The notes beneath the pieces were generated by a model. The model was not told the origin of the DNA, did no database searches, and saw only the letters and a program-made list of their open reading frames with translations. Below are positions 1 through 8,133 of a stretch of DNA of 64,000 bases, piece after piece. How positions within the stretch are numbered: the first letter of the stretch is position 1; every line of letters begins with the position of its first letter. The stretch lies in contig JAZOTD010000007.1 in assembly GCA_045657465.1 (NCBI GenBank), forward strand, positions 6,956 through 70,955, read 5' to 3'. The DNA comes from RGIG1681 sp045657465. Lineage in GTDB: Bacteria; Bacillota; Clostridia; Christensenellales; UBA1242. Position numbers and translations under genes: made by a program.

Positions 1-85
1 TGTAACCATAGATTCTTATTATTTGAAAGTTTAACAAAATTCATTCAAAAAGCAAATTAAATTTTTAAAAAGTCGAAACTTGGGG

Positions 86-91
86 TATAAT
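86..91 (+). promoter_or_regulatory. -10 box upstream of the YjdF-like gene
   Basis: A perfect TATAAT lies 24 nt before the ATG at 116. A -35 box is poor (TTTAAA at 64-69, 16-bp spacer). An AGGTGA ribosome site lies between the -10 box and the start. Positions 1-80 hold nothing else I can name. Confidence 0.5.
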
Positions 92-115
92 AGAAACATA
101 AAAAACAGGTGAATT

Positions 116-808
116 ATGGAAAATCAAACAAATTCAGTTAACAAGAAAAGAGATGTTTTTCGAATCTGCAATTTTGTGTTTGCAAGTGTGCTTGCGGCAA
201 TGTGTATTGTTATGATGTTTTATCACATCTCAATTGGCGACCCTAATGGCAGGGTGCTGGCATGTGCAATTTCAACGATTCCGTTTTTCGCACCATTCTT
301 AATTGAGCTAATTATAAACCGCAGATTTGGAAACTTTACAATTTTAATATACTTAGTGTTTGTGTTTTATGCGGCATTTATTGGTTCAGTTTTGGGATTA
401 TTTAAAACAAGCTCAGTGCTTGATAAAATCGCCCACACTGTGTTTGGATATTTGGGTTGTTATTTGGGGCTTGCTCTTTCAGTGAATACCATAAGCAAAA
501 AAGAACACCCTTGGTTTGTGCTCGTGGTGTGCTTTTTCACAAGCATGGCATTTGCTGCCTTGTGGGAAGTGTTTGAGTTTTCAGGCGACACATTTTTTTC
601 ACAAACCGCACAAGGTTATCCCGTTAATGGAATCACTGATGTCACCGACACAATGCTTGACATCACTGTAAATCTTGCTGGGGCGATTGTGTTTGTGATT
701 CAATATATTTTGCATATTTTAACCAAGAAAAATCTTTTTATTGAAACCATGGCAAAAGATCTAACTTTAAAAACAAGACAAGATAAAACAAGGGTTGAAA
801 AAGAATAA
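116..808 (+). CDS. YjdF-like (DUF2238-type) integral membrane protein
   Basis: A 230-residue protein with about six hydrophobic segments spread over residues 18-205. It carries two motifs I associate with the YjdF/DUF2238 membrane family: ALWEVFEFSGD near residue 148 and TDTMLDITVNLAGA near residue 178. Acidic residues inside or next to membrane segments suggest a polar site in the bilayer, but no reaction is known. The C-terminal 25 residues are basic and probably cytoplasmic. The start is an ATG with AGGTGA upstream and a TATAAT farther up. It is followed 32 nt later by an unrelated unknown gene with its own ribosome site, so the two may share a transcript. The family call rests on motif memory only. 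Confidence 0.6.
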   Translation: MENQTNSVNKKRDVFRICNFVFASVLAAMCIVMMFYHISIGDPNGRVLACAISTIPFFAPFLIELIINRRFGNFTILIYLVFVFYAAFIGSVLGLFKTSSVLDKIAHTVFGYLGCYLGLALSVNTISKKEHPWFVLVVCFFTSMAFAALWEVFEFSGDTFFSQTAQGYPVNGITDVTDTMLDITVNLAGAIVFVIQYILHILTKKNLFIETMAKDLTLKTRQDKTRVEKE

Positions 809-840
809 ACTATATGTTAAAATTTACTTAAGAGGAAATT

Positions 841-1758
841 ATGATACATTCAAAAATTTTACAGAACGGAAAAATTATAGAAGCAAACGGCTCAGTTGTT
901 GACGAGACATATGATTTAGGCAACAACAAATGTTTTGCAGTGTTTACAAAATGCGGGCATGTTGGCAACGGTTATTATATGCCAATTTGTTTTGCTGTAA
1001 AGGCAAAAGATTTGGAACTGGCCGTTAAACTCACTAAAGAATTTCCACGCGTTAAAAGAGATTCAAAACATTGCATTATCGGCGCCGTTGAAGTTTCAGC
1101 TGTTGAATATTATTTGTTGCACTATGCAAATGACAATGATTTATACTTAAATTCAAACCTAAACAATCAAGATGTTGATAGCATCCAAAAACGTAGAATA
1201 ATAACAACTGAAGCGTTAAATGACATTCTTGAAGAAGATAAAACGAAAAGACCGATAAACAGATATCGTGATGTCGCAATAAAAACAGCCGACCAATATG
1301 AAGATTATCAAATCTTGCAAAGAGCATTTGCACCTGTTTTGTATGGCGATAAATATATGGTGCCAACAAAATTTAATTTAAGGGATATTTTGAGAGAATA
1401 TTATAGAGAGATTGCAATTGTTCAAGGCATTTTGAAAAAGAGGGCTTTGCCACTTGTTTATTATTATGAACTCTTTGGACCAAACAATGAGCTAGGCATT
1501 AAATATGAAGATAATGGGCTAAAATATGTTTCTTCAAGAGGAAATCCGGTGTATGTTCCAATCATTGAATCATCACAAAGATTTCTTGAAGAAAGAACCG
1601 CATCAAATGAATTTGTTTTTGCCGAAGACGCAGAAGAGAGTGTTGCTGAAATTGAATATTCAAAGCAAGCACCACTCGAATCTGCAATTAGCAAATTTAA
1701 CAAAAGGCTTGCAAAAACAAAAGAACTGCAAAAGCTACGACAACCAGGAGAAGAATAA
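841..1758 (+). CDS. Hypothetical protein, 305 aa
   Basis: I do not recognise this protein. It is soluble, with no signal peptide or membrane segment. Residues 1-100 look like a compact alpha/beta domain with a glycine-rich segment (TKCGHVGNGYYMPICF near residue 37). The rest is charged and helical, with a Lys/Gln-rich tail. A good AGAGGAAA ribosome site precedes the ATG. It lies 32 nt after the YjdF-like gene and is closed by a strong terminator. Codon use resembles the neighbours. No function is proposed. Confidence 0.75.
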   Translation: MIHSKILQNGKIIEANGSVVDETYDLGNNKCFAVFTKCGHVGNGYYMPICFAVKAKDLELAVKLTKEFPRVKRDSKHCIIGAVEVSAVEYYLLHYANDNDLYLNSNLNNQDVDSIQKRRIITTEALNDILEEDKTKRPINRYRDVAIKTADQYEDYQILQRAFAPVLYGDKYMVPTKFNLRDILREYYREIAIVQGILKKRALPLVYYYELFGPNNELGIKYEDNGLKYVSSRGNPVYVPIIESSQRFLEERTASNEFVFAEDAEESVAEIEYSKQAPLESAISKFNKRLAKTKELQKLRQPGEE

Positions 1759-1787
1759 AAAGAAGTTTAACAAAACTTCTTTTTTTA
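1759..1787 (+). terminator. Rho-independent terminator after the 305-aa gene
   Basis: An AGAAGTTT/AAACTTCT stem with a short loop (1761-1780) is followed by seven T residues. Confidence 0.85.
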
Positions 1788-1857
1788 TGAATAAAAATTT
1801 AGTCGTGGGGCATAAGATTTAAAAATAAAGATTAATTTAAAAATTTTTATAAAATGC

Positions 1858-1887
1858 TTGAATAAGACATGGTGCGTGTGATATAAT
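1858..1887 (+). promoter_or_regulatory. Promoter of tRNA-Ser
   Basis: TTGAAT (1858-1863), an 18-bp spacer and a perfect TATAAT (1882-1887) lie about 36 bp before the mature tRNA 5' end. The predicted start is near 1894. Confidence 0.6.
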
Positions 1888-1923
1888 CTAGTCACGTGAT
1901 TAAATCGCGGCAAATTTAATATT

Positions 1924-2014
1924 GGAGAGATACTCAAGAGGCCGAAGAGGCGCCCCTGCTAAGGGTGTAGTGTTAGAAATAGCAGCGCGGGTTCGAATCC
2001 CGCTCTCTCCGCCA
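1924..2014 (+). tRNA. tRNA-Ser (anticodon GCU)
   Basis: A seven-base-pair acceptor stem (1924-1930 with 2004-2010) is followed by the discriminator G and an encoded CCA (2012-2014). The anticodon arm pairs 1951-1955 with 1963-1967 around the loop CTGCTAA, giving anticodon GCT at 1958-1960, which reads AGC and AGU. A long variable arm and the T-loop GTTCGAATC fit a class II serine tRNA. It is the only tRNA I find in the window. Confidence 0.97.
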
Positions 2015-2159
2015 AGCAAGATTGTATTCTAACGCAGAATACAATTTTTTTTATTTTTGCTATAAAGGTGTAGCGGATTTTGTGATAAATAGAGAAATTA
2101 TTTTTTAAATTCAATACAAATATTCATGTTTCATGTTATAATATAATTAGAGGTAAGAA

Positions 2160-2816
2160 ATGAAAGAAACAATATTATTTTCCAATGTTATTGGTGACAT
2201 AACTGCTTTAGATGAAGATTGTTCATTTAATCCTAATTTAGTATGTATTCTTCGTAGTGCAAATTGCGAGAATAAGAATCTTGTATTTATTAATGCTCCA
2301 GGATTTAATAATGACCACTTGTATTTTGATAAAATTATAAAATGTTTTACTAAGATTGGCATTAATTTCAAAACGTCAATAGAAATTTCAGACATGTCAA
2401 AAATTGAAGATTTGAAATCTTTTCCAAAAGATAGAGTTTATTTTTTAATGGGAGGAAACCCTCTAACCCAATTTGAACTCATAAAAAATTATAATTTATT
2501 AGAGGAATTAAAAAATTATAATGGACTCGTAATTGGTTTTTGTGCAGGAGCAATTAATTTATCAAAGCACTCAATTATAACAACTGACGAAGATTTTAAA
2601 ACACCGATTTCTTATACAGGAATAGGTCGTGTTGATATTAGTGTCGAACCACACTTTCATCTAGATGATTCTGAGTTCACTAAAAACAGATTAAAAGAAA
2701 TAAATAATTTTTGCAAAACTTTAAAAACTGAAATATATGCTATTCCAGATAAATCAGCAATAGACGTATTAGGTGACTCTATTGGTTTTTATGGTGAAAT
2801 CTATAAATACAATTAG
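2160..2816 (+). CDS. Peptidase S51 / type 1 glutamine amidotransferase-like protein with Cys nucleophile
   Basis: A 218-residue soluble protein with the layout of the S51 (dipeptidase E / cyanophycinase) branch of the class I glutamine-amidotransferase fold. It has FLMGGNPLTQ near residue 96, then the nucleophile elbow GFCAGAINLS near residue 125, then VEPHFHLDD near residue 161, which could supply the His. In aspartyl dipeptidase the elbow reads G-x-S-A-G-A with a catalytic Ser; here that position is Cys. The start ATG has an AGAGG ribosome site and a TATAAT about 15 nt further up. The gene is monocistronic, between tRNA-Ser and a GC-rich terminator. It could be a thiol-dependent peptidase or amidase, or a non-peptidase member. 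The substrate is unknown. Confidence 0.7.
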   Translation: MKETILFSNVIGDITALDEDCSFNPNLVCILRSANCENKNLVFINAPGFNNDHLYFDKIIKCFTKIGINFKTSIEISDMSKIEDLKSFPKDRVYFLMGGNPLTQFELIKNYNLLEELKNYNGLVIGFCAGAINLSKHSIITTDEDFKTPISYTGIGRVDISVEPHFHLDDSEFTKNRLKEINNFCKTLKTEIYAIPDKSAIDVLGDSIGFYGEIYKYN

Positions 2817-2844
2817 AATGCAATCACCATAGCCCCGCCAATCT

Positions 2845-2876
2845 GAACTGCGTTCGCACACGCAGTTCTTTTATTT
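2845..2876 (+). terminator. Terminator after the S51-like gene
   Basis: A GAACTGCG/CGCAGTTC stem (2845-2852 with 2861-2868) is followed by TTTTATTTTT. It is GC-rich compared with its surroundings. Confidence 0.85.
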
Positions 2877-2936
2877 TTGTCTAAAAGGCATTCTTGTGAT
2901 TATAACACCGAGATTAAGAAAATATAAATAAAAATA

Positions 2937-2966
2937 AAAAAGGAACTTTTAAAAGTTCCTTTTTTA
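2937..2966 (-). terminator. Terminator of the SDR fusion operon
   Basis: A perfect palindrome AAGGAACTTTTAAAAGTTCCTT flanked by A and T runs could act in both directions. It overlaps the last codons of the minus-strand SDR gene, which ends at 2964. Confidence 0.8.
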
Positions 2967-4745
2967 AATAATTATATCGCCTTCAAACGCGTAAATCCAT
3001 TCAAAGTTTTTATGTATTTTTGACAATTCAGGACAGTTGACTTTAACTTTAATCAATTTGTCTTTTATAGATTCAAACTGACTTCTTGAAATTATTTTTT
3101 CAACAATTTTATCTTCTCTTACTTCCAAAATGCCAATTCCAGACCAAAAATCAACAAATGAAGAGGAGTTTGATGATAAGTGAAGCCAAGATTCACCGCC
3201 AGCGCCTAAACCAAATGTTCCCACAAGTGGTATAAGGTTTTCTTTTTCAAAATATGTTGAACCTCTTAATTCATAATCCATATCTAAGAAGGCTTCATTT
3301 TTTATTCTGCTATTTCTAGCGAATTGTGCCTTTTCTTCGTCTGAAAGGGTGGTTAAATTTTGGGCACCGTTCCATAAAATATTGCTTTCTGCTCGTTTTA
3401 TTCTAACAACCTTTTCTTTTGGTGTTAAATTATTAAATCTTTTCTCAATTACTGGAATATATTCATCCATCATTTTGAATAATAATTCTTTATCATAAAG
3501 TTCACTTGCGAGAACAAAATTGAAATTTAAAGGAAGTTTTACTTTGCTTTTCACATAATTCAATAAACACTTAAACACCTGAGTGTATTCTTTTTGATAA
3601 GAATCGGGAACATTGTTCATTTTTTCAATTCCAACTTCTTCTGATTCATACTCAAGAGTTACGCCCTTGTCCCATATTGCCGTAATTGGTGCTAAATATT
3701 CGTATAAGTATTTTAAATTATATAGTTCTGCCCAATCTGGAGCAGGGCAACTTTCAGTCCACCAATGCTTATATCCTCCAAAACAAAAACTGAATATAAA
3801 TGGCAAGTTTTTTTCTATTATTGTCTTAATTTTTTGTCTTGTATATTCTCTTGCTGCATCTGTTTGAGAAATATGGCACCATTTTTTTGCACATAATCTG
3901 ATCAACAAATCGTCTTCTAAATTATTTTTATCAAGTTTAGGAATAACGATATTGTCAAAATCCAACATGTTTTTTTGTATATAATTATTAACTCGTTCTT
4001 CTAGTGTTTTATTAATAATTTGCGTTTTTGATTTAGGCAAATTTGAGGCAATGCTTGCACCACCATCAACAGAAAGAAAAGCCCCAACTATATAATTGCT
4101 TTCATCATCTAAAGCACCTGATAAATAAAGAACTGCATTTGCAACTTCAACAGGTGACCCCAATCGTTTGTTAGGGTTGAGTTTTAAATAATTGTTAAGG
4201 GTTTCTTCATTGTGGAATGCATTTCTAATTAATGGTGTATCTATAGGGCCTGGAAGAACTGTGTTGATTCTTACTCCATACTTTATTTCTGTTAAAGCTA
4301 AACATTTGGCAAGCATGTTAATGCCTGCTTTTGTTGCACAATAAATTGGTGATGTTGGATCTGCATTGACTCCTATGCCAGATGAGATAAAGATGACGCT
4401 GCCTTTAGTTTTTCTAATGTATGGCAGAATGTTTTTGGTTGCTAAATAAGTACCTTTCATGTTTGTGTCTACAATTTTATCCACATCCAAATCATTGCTG
4501 TTGTTTATATCCATCAACCCATAAACACCCGCATTGTTGATAAGTACATTAATTTCCTTTATCTCTTGAAGGGCTTGTTTAATTTCTTTTTCATTTCTTA
4601 TATCCACTATATAAGATTCAACATTTTTATTAGGACAAATATTTAAATCGAATGATATAACATTCCAATTTTTTTCTAAAAATTGTTTTGCACATTCTAA
4701 ACCTATACCACTGCTGGCTCCTGTTATTAAAACGGTTTTTGACAT
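2964..4745 (-). CDS. SDR oxidoreductase fused to a large unknown C-terminal domain
   Basis: A 593-residue two-part protein. Residues 1 to about 235 form a classical short-chain dehydrogenase: NAD(P) motif TGASSGIG, NNAG, a Ser in VIFISSG, the catalytic pair YCATK, and the family ending DGGAS. This half should be an active NAD(P)-dependent oxidoreductase. Residues about 245-593 form a domain I cannot name. It includes FSFCFGGYKHWW, PAPDWAELYNLKYL and MNNVP, and a Gly-rich GTFGLGAGGESW near residue 500. SDR proteins are usually about 250 residues, so this is a true fusion. Its start lies 1 nt beyond the stop of the upstream gene and its AGGAGG site lies inside that gene, so translation is coupled. 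The two genes have homologous SDR halves and probably act as a pair. Confidence 0.8.
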   Translation of the reverse strand: MSKTVLITGASSGIGLECAKQFLEKNWNVISFDLNICPNKNVESYIVDIRNEKEIKQALQEIKEINVLINNAGVYGLMDINNSNDLDVDKIVDTNMKGTYLATKNILPYIRKTKGSVIFISSGIGVNADPTSPIYCATKAGINMLAKCLALTEIKYGVRINTVLPGPIDTPLIRNAFHNEETLNNYLKLNPNKRLGSPVEVANAVLYLSGALDDESNYIVGAFLSVDGGASIASNLPKSKTQIINKTLEERVNNYIQKNMLDFDNIVIPKLDKNNLEDDLLIRLCAKKWCHISQTDAAREYTRQKIKTIIEKNLPFIFSFCFGGYKHWWTESCPAPDWAELYNLKYLYEYLAPITAIWDKGVTLEYESEEVGIEKMNNVPDSYQKEYTQVFKCLLNYVKSKVKLPLNFNFVLASELYDKELLFKMMDEYIPVIEKRFNNLTPKEKVVRIKRAESNILWNGAQNLTTLSDEEKAQFARNSRIKNEAFLDMDYELRGSTYFEKENLIPLVGTFGLGAGGESWLHLSSNSSSFVDFWSGIGILEVREDKIVEKIISRSQFESIKDKLIKVKVNCPELSKIHKNFEWIYAFEGDIII

Positions 4746-4746
4746 A

Positions 4747-5631
4747 TTATTTTGCCTCCTGAAACAACTGACTTGTTATAGATTCACCACAATCTACAGA
4801 TAATTGAACACCTGTTAAGTTGTCTACTTTACTTCCTCCGAAACCAGACAAATAAACAACGGCGTCTACAAAGTCTTTGATTTCGCACATGCTACCAAGA
4901 GGATTGAGTTGCTTCCAATTTTCAATTTCGTCTTTACTTACAATATTAGTAAATGTTTTTGAGTCTGTGGCTGGACCCATAAGAACGGAATTAACCCTTA
5001 CTTTGTTTTTTCCTTCACTCACTGCTAAACATTTGCCCAACATAATGAGTGCAGATTGACTCATACAATATGCTGGACTCATAGGTTCTGGCATAACGCC
5101 AGCAGAAGAGCTCATTATAATAATTTGACCATTGTTTTTTCTTAACTTTTTAATTAAGTTTTGCATAACATAAAAACTTGTTTTTACGATTAAATCTATA
5201 ATAGAGTCTAAGTCTTGATTGGTTGTTTTTAAAACAGAAGCATTTGAATAGATTGATGGATAAATTATTAATAAATCAATATCATCTATTTTGTTGCAAG
5301 CGTCTTCAATGCTCTTGTTGTTGTATTTAATAATTATGCTTTTTATTTGACTGTTTAAATTTTCTTTTTTGTCTAAAGCAGTAACGTCACAATGCATGTT
5401 TAGAAATTTTTCAGCTAAAGCCTCTCCAACACCAAAACTGCCTCCAAAGACAACCACTTTTTTCTTTTTTTCGAATCTTCTATCAAAAGGCTTTTCTGCA
5501 TCTTTTGGAATATTCCAAGTTTTACCCAGAGAAAAAGCGCCCTTTATTCTATTTTCAGAACAAAGAATCCTAATTCTTCTTTCGCTGATGCCCCACTTTA
5601 AAGAGGCGTCTTTTGTTGAAATATAATCCAT
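4747..5631 (-). CDS. Helix-turn-helix protein fused to a degenerate SDR domain
   Basis: A 294-residue fusion. Residues 1-50 look like an excisionase/MerR-type winged helix (YISTKDASLKWGISERRIR, then an IPKDAEKP end). Residues about 57-294 are an SDR fold with the cofactor loop GGSFGVG, a Ser in IIMSSSAG and the helix motif AYCMSQS. The catalytic Y-x-x-x-K is Y-x-x-x-Q here, and NNAG is replaced by YPSIY. The SDR half is therefore probably catalytically dead and may sense a nucleotide or metabolite. It is the first gene of a two-gene operon whose second product has an intact homologous SDR. It has a strong AGGGGGA ribosome site and a consensus promoter. A ligand-responsive transcription factor is the likeliest role, by inference. 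Confidence 0.75.
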   Translation of the reverse strand: MDYISTKDASLKWGISERRIRILCSENRIKGAFSLGKTWNIPKDAEKPFDRRFEKKKKVVVFGGSFGVGEALAEKFLNMHCDVTALDKKENLNSQIKSIIIKYNNKSIEDACNKIDDIDLLIIYPSIYSNASVLKTTNQDLDSIIDLIVKTSFYVMQNLIKKLRKNNGQIIIMSSSAGVMPEPMSPAYCMSQSALIMLGKCLAVSEGKNKVRVNSVLMGPATDSKTFTNIVSKDEIENWKQLNPLGSMCEIKDFVDAVVYLSGFGGSKVDNLTGVQLSVDCGESITSQLFQEAK

Positions 5632-5655
5632 ATTTCATCCCCCTATATATTACAT

Positions 5656-5684
5656 ATATTATTCCTTTATCGAAACAATGTCAA
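5656..5684 (-). promoter_or_regulatory. Promoter of the HTH-SDR operon
   Basis: On the minus strand TTGACA (5679-5684), a 17-bp spacer and TAATAT (5656-5661) form a near-consensus promoter. TAATATA occurs twice as a direct repeat across and just downstream of the -10 box, which could be an operator for the operon's own HTH protein. Confidence 0.65.
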
Positions 5685-5966
5685 TACTTTTTGAGATTTT
5701 AATATTATGTTTATAACAGACAATCATTGTATTTAATGAAAAATATGGGTGTAGGTTTGTGGAACACACAGAAACGTATTTAAATCCACACATACAACGA
5801 CTTTATAAATACGAATTAAACTAATTCGTTTAGTGTTCTTATTAAGTGTGATAAAATCAAATTAAGAGAAACAAATAAAAAAGCATGAGTGTTTTTAAAT
5901 TTATAAAAATTTTGTTTAAAAAATAGGTTTTTTGTGGGGTTTTAGCGAAATTGTTGGCAAATGATT
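5685..5966. other. Non-coding gap between the SDR operon and trkH
   Basis: About 280 bp of AT-rich sequence between divergent genes. It holds one small perfect hairpin (CGAATTA, 3-nt loop, TAATTCG at 5812-5828). I see no open reading frame with a ribosome site and no recognisable RNA. Confidence 0.5.
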
Positions 5967-5995
5967 TTGATTATATTTGTTTTTTGTGGTAGTAT
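5967..5995 (+). promoter_or_regulatory. Promoter of trkH
   Basis: TTGATT (5967-5972), a 17-bp spacer and TAGTAT (5990-5995) end 8 nt before the ATG at 6004. No Shine-Dalgarno sequence fits between, so the mRNA is probably leaderless. Confidence 0.6.
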
Positions 5996-6003
5996 GTGAA
6001 TAT

Positions 6004-7377
6004 ATGATCAAATTGCGTGCACCAAACAAATTTTTTAAAATCACGGCGGCAAAAATGATTTTGCTGACTTTTATTACGCTTATTTTAATTGGGACCTTTT
6101 TATTATGTTTGCCAATTTCAAACACTTCAGGCACTTGGGTTCCTTTCATTGACGCATTATTTACATCAACAAGTTCTGTGTGTGTGACTGGGCTTGTTGT
6201 TTATGACATAGGCATAAGTCTTACGATGTTTGGGCAAATTGTTGTGTTGTTTTTGGTTCAACTTGGTGGACTTGGATTTATTTCTATTGCATCTTTAATC
6301 TTTTTGCTTATTGGTAAAAAAATTAATTATGCAACAAGACTTACACTTCAAGAAAGCTTGAACAAAGAAGACACCCAAGGTGTTGTTAAGTCATTAATCG
6401 TTGTTTTAGTGGCAACATTGGTAATTGAACTGACAGGCTTTTTGATGTTAATTGCTCCAATGATTGAGTTTTGTGGAGATGTTGGCAAGGGGGTGTTTAA
6501 TGCATTGTTCTTGTCTATTTCTGCATTCTGCAATGCTGGACATGATGTTTTGGGCAACCTTACTCCTGAGTTTTCGAGTCTGGCAGTTTTTGCCAATAAT
6601 CCTTTTGTTCTTGTTCCAATAATGATTTTAATTATGGCTGGTGGCATCGGCTTTATTGTGTTTATAGACTTGTTTTCTAAACGCAAAAATAAAAAGAAGC
6701 TTAATTTACACACAACTGTTGTTTTGATAATCACAGCAGTTTTAGTTGTTGGTGGGGCAGGATTAATTTTGGGGTTTGAATGGAACAATCCAAAAACACT
6801 TGGAAAACTTTCTTTTGGTAGCAAGATTATGAATGCATTTTTTCAAAGTGTATCAACAAGAACCGCTGGCTTTGCGACCTTTGGTCAGGGAGATATGAAT
6901 CCAATTTCCTTGCTGGTTTGTGAGTTTTTGATGTTTATTGGCGGATCTCCTGTATCAATGGCGGGCGGTATTAAGACAACAACATTCTTTATTTTGATTT
7001 TGTTTTTATTTAAAAATCCAGACCAAAATGGAAACATGATTTGTGGAACAAAAAAGATATCGCAATCATTAGTGCATAAAGCGATAAAGATTTTTGAGAT
7101 TGCATTGTTGATTTTTTTGGTTGGAACATTCTCAATCTTTTTAATCGAGGGCAGTGTATATTCATTGTTTGCAGTGACATATGAATGTCTTTCTGCAATT
7201 TGCACTGTGGGCTTATCATTTGGCATAACACCACTTCTTGCATGGCCTTCAAAACTAATTTTGATTCTCATGATGTATGTTGGAAGAATTGGAATGCTTA
7301 CAATTCCTATGTTGTTTAAAACGAAACAACAACCTGTTGGAATTGAATATTTAGAAGCGAAAATTACTGTGGGGTAA
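6004..7377 (+). CDS. trkH: TrkH/KtrB-type potassium uptake channel subunit
   Basis: Membrane subunit of a Trk/Ktr potassium uptake system, about 457 residues with eight or more membrane helices. The four pore-loop repeats are visible: SSVCVTGLVVYD, ISAFCNAGHDV, STRTAGFATF and ICTVGLSFGITP, each with the filter glycine in the usual place. The reading frame is open from 5977, but the promoter -10 box lies inside that extension. I therefore start at the ATG at 6004 (MIKLRAPNKFF), which has no ribosome site. The RCK subunit gene follows 3 nt after the stop, so the two are co-transcribed. Length is normal for KtrB/TrkH. Confidence 0.93.
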   Translation: MIKLRAPNKFFKITAAKMILLTFITLILIGTFLLCLPISNTSGTWVPFIDALFTSTSSVCVTGLVVYDIGISLTMFGQIVVLFLVQLGGLGFISIASLIFLLIGKKINYATRLTLQESLNKEDTQGVVKSLIVVLVATLVIELTGFLMLIAPMIEFCGDVGKGVFNALFLSISAFCNAGHDVLGNLTPEFSSLAVFANNPFVLVPIMILIMAGGIGFIVFIDLFSKRKNKKKLNLHTTVVLIITAVLVVGGAGLILGFEWNNPKTLGKLSFGSKIMNAFFQSVSTRTAGFATFGQGDMNPISLLVCEFLMFIGGSPVSMAGGIKTTTFFILILFLFKNPDQNGNMICGTKKISQSLVHKAIKIFEIALLIFLVGTFSIFLIEGSVYSLFAVTYECLSAICTVGLSFGITPLLAWPSKLILILMMYVGRIGMLTIPMLFKTKQQPVGIEYLEAKITVG

Positions 7378-7380
7378 AAT

Positions 7381-8112
7381 ATGGAACACGAAAATATTAT
7401 TACGAAAAATTTTAATGACTATGTTGTTATTGGTCTTGGCAAGTTTGGAAAAAGCCTTGCTTTGACACTTTCAAACAATGACAAAAATGTGCTTGCTATT
7501 GATACAAATGCTGAAATTGTTCAAGGTGTTGAAGGTTATGTGACAAGAGCGGTTGTTGCAGATTCAACAAAGAAAGACGTGCTTTCAACTCTTGGAGTTC
7601 AAAATTTTGATTGTGCTGTTATTTGTATCGGTGATGACATTTCTGCAAGCATGCTTTCTGCTCTTACTTGCAAAGAACTTGGAGTGCCTTATGTGATTGC
7701 AAAAGCTCAAAACAATCAACACAAAGAAATTTTAGAAAAAATTGGTGTTGACCTTGTGGTTTTTCCTGAAGTTTATATGAGCAAAAAACTTGCAACCGCA
7801 CTCACAAATCCACTTTCAAACGAGATTTCAAAAATAACAGACGACTACAAAATTGTTGAAATTATTTGTCCTACAAAATGGGTTGGCAAATCTGTGCTTG
7901 ATCTTAACATTAGAAAAAAATATGGCGTTTCAGTTATTTTGATAAAGAGTGGCGAAACTTTGATTGAACCATTGCCTGAAACCATATTTGAAAAAGGCGA
8001 CAGTTTGTTTATTATTGGCGCAAATAAAAATATTGATTCGATTGAAAACAAAATCGCTGAAATTGTTGACCTTGAAAACCGCTTTGTAGAAGCATCTCAA
8101 GACGAAGAATAA
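7381..8112 (+). CDS. trkA: TrkA/KtrA potassium uptake regulatory subunit
   Basis: Cytosolic gating subunit of the Trk/Ktr system, 243 residues. Residues 15-135 are an RCK_N Rossmann domain (YVVIGLGKFGKSLALTL, with the acidic residue at the end of strand 2 in VLAIDTNAE) that binds nucleotides and gates the TrkH pore. Residues 150-235 form an RCK_C domain. It lies 3 nt after trkH. Its last 19 bp (TCTCAAGACGAAGAATAAA, 8095-8113 including one base after the stop) recur exactly at 9028-9046, after the two following genes. Confidence 0.93.
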   Translation: MEHENIITKNFNDYVVIGLGKFGKSLALTLSNNDKNVLAIDTNAEIVQGVEGYVTRAVVADSTKKDVLSTLGVQNFDCAVICIGDDISASMLSALTCKELGVPYVIAKAQNNQHKEILEKIGVDLVVFPEVYMSKKLATALTNPLSNEISKITDDYKIVEIICPTKWVGKSVLDLNIRKKYGVSVILIKSGETLIEPLPETIFEKGDSLFIIGANKNIDSIENKIAEIVDLENRFVEASQDEE

Positions 8113-8113
8113 A
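8095..8113 (+). repeat. 19-bp direct repeat, copy 1 (end of trkA)
   Basis: TCTCAAGACGAAGAATAAA covers the last trkA codons and stop. An identical copy lies at 9028-9046. Together they bracket the HIT and Nudix genes. Confidence 0.9.
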
Positions 8114-8133
8114 GTTGTATAAATGGAGAACTT

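Noticed and set aside
1076..1369. Antisense open frames overlapping the annotated genes (for example here)
   Set aside because: They have no ribosome site, low-complexity or reversed codon patterns, and lie opposite clearly coding frames.
5977..6003. N-terminal extension of trkH
   Set aside because: The extension includes the promoter -10 box and has no homologous-looking residues; the ATG at 6004 starts the family sequence.
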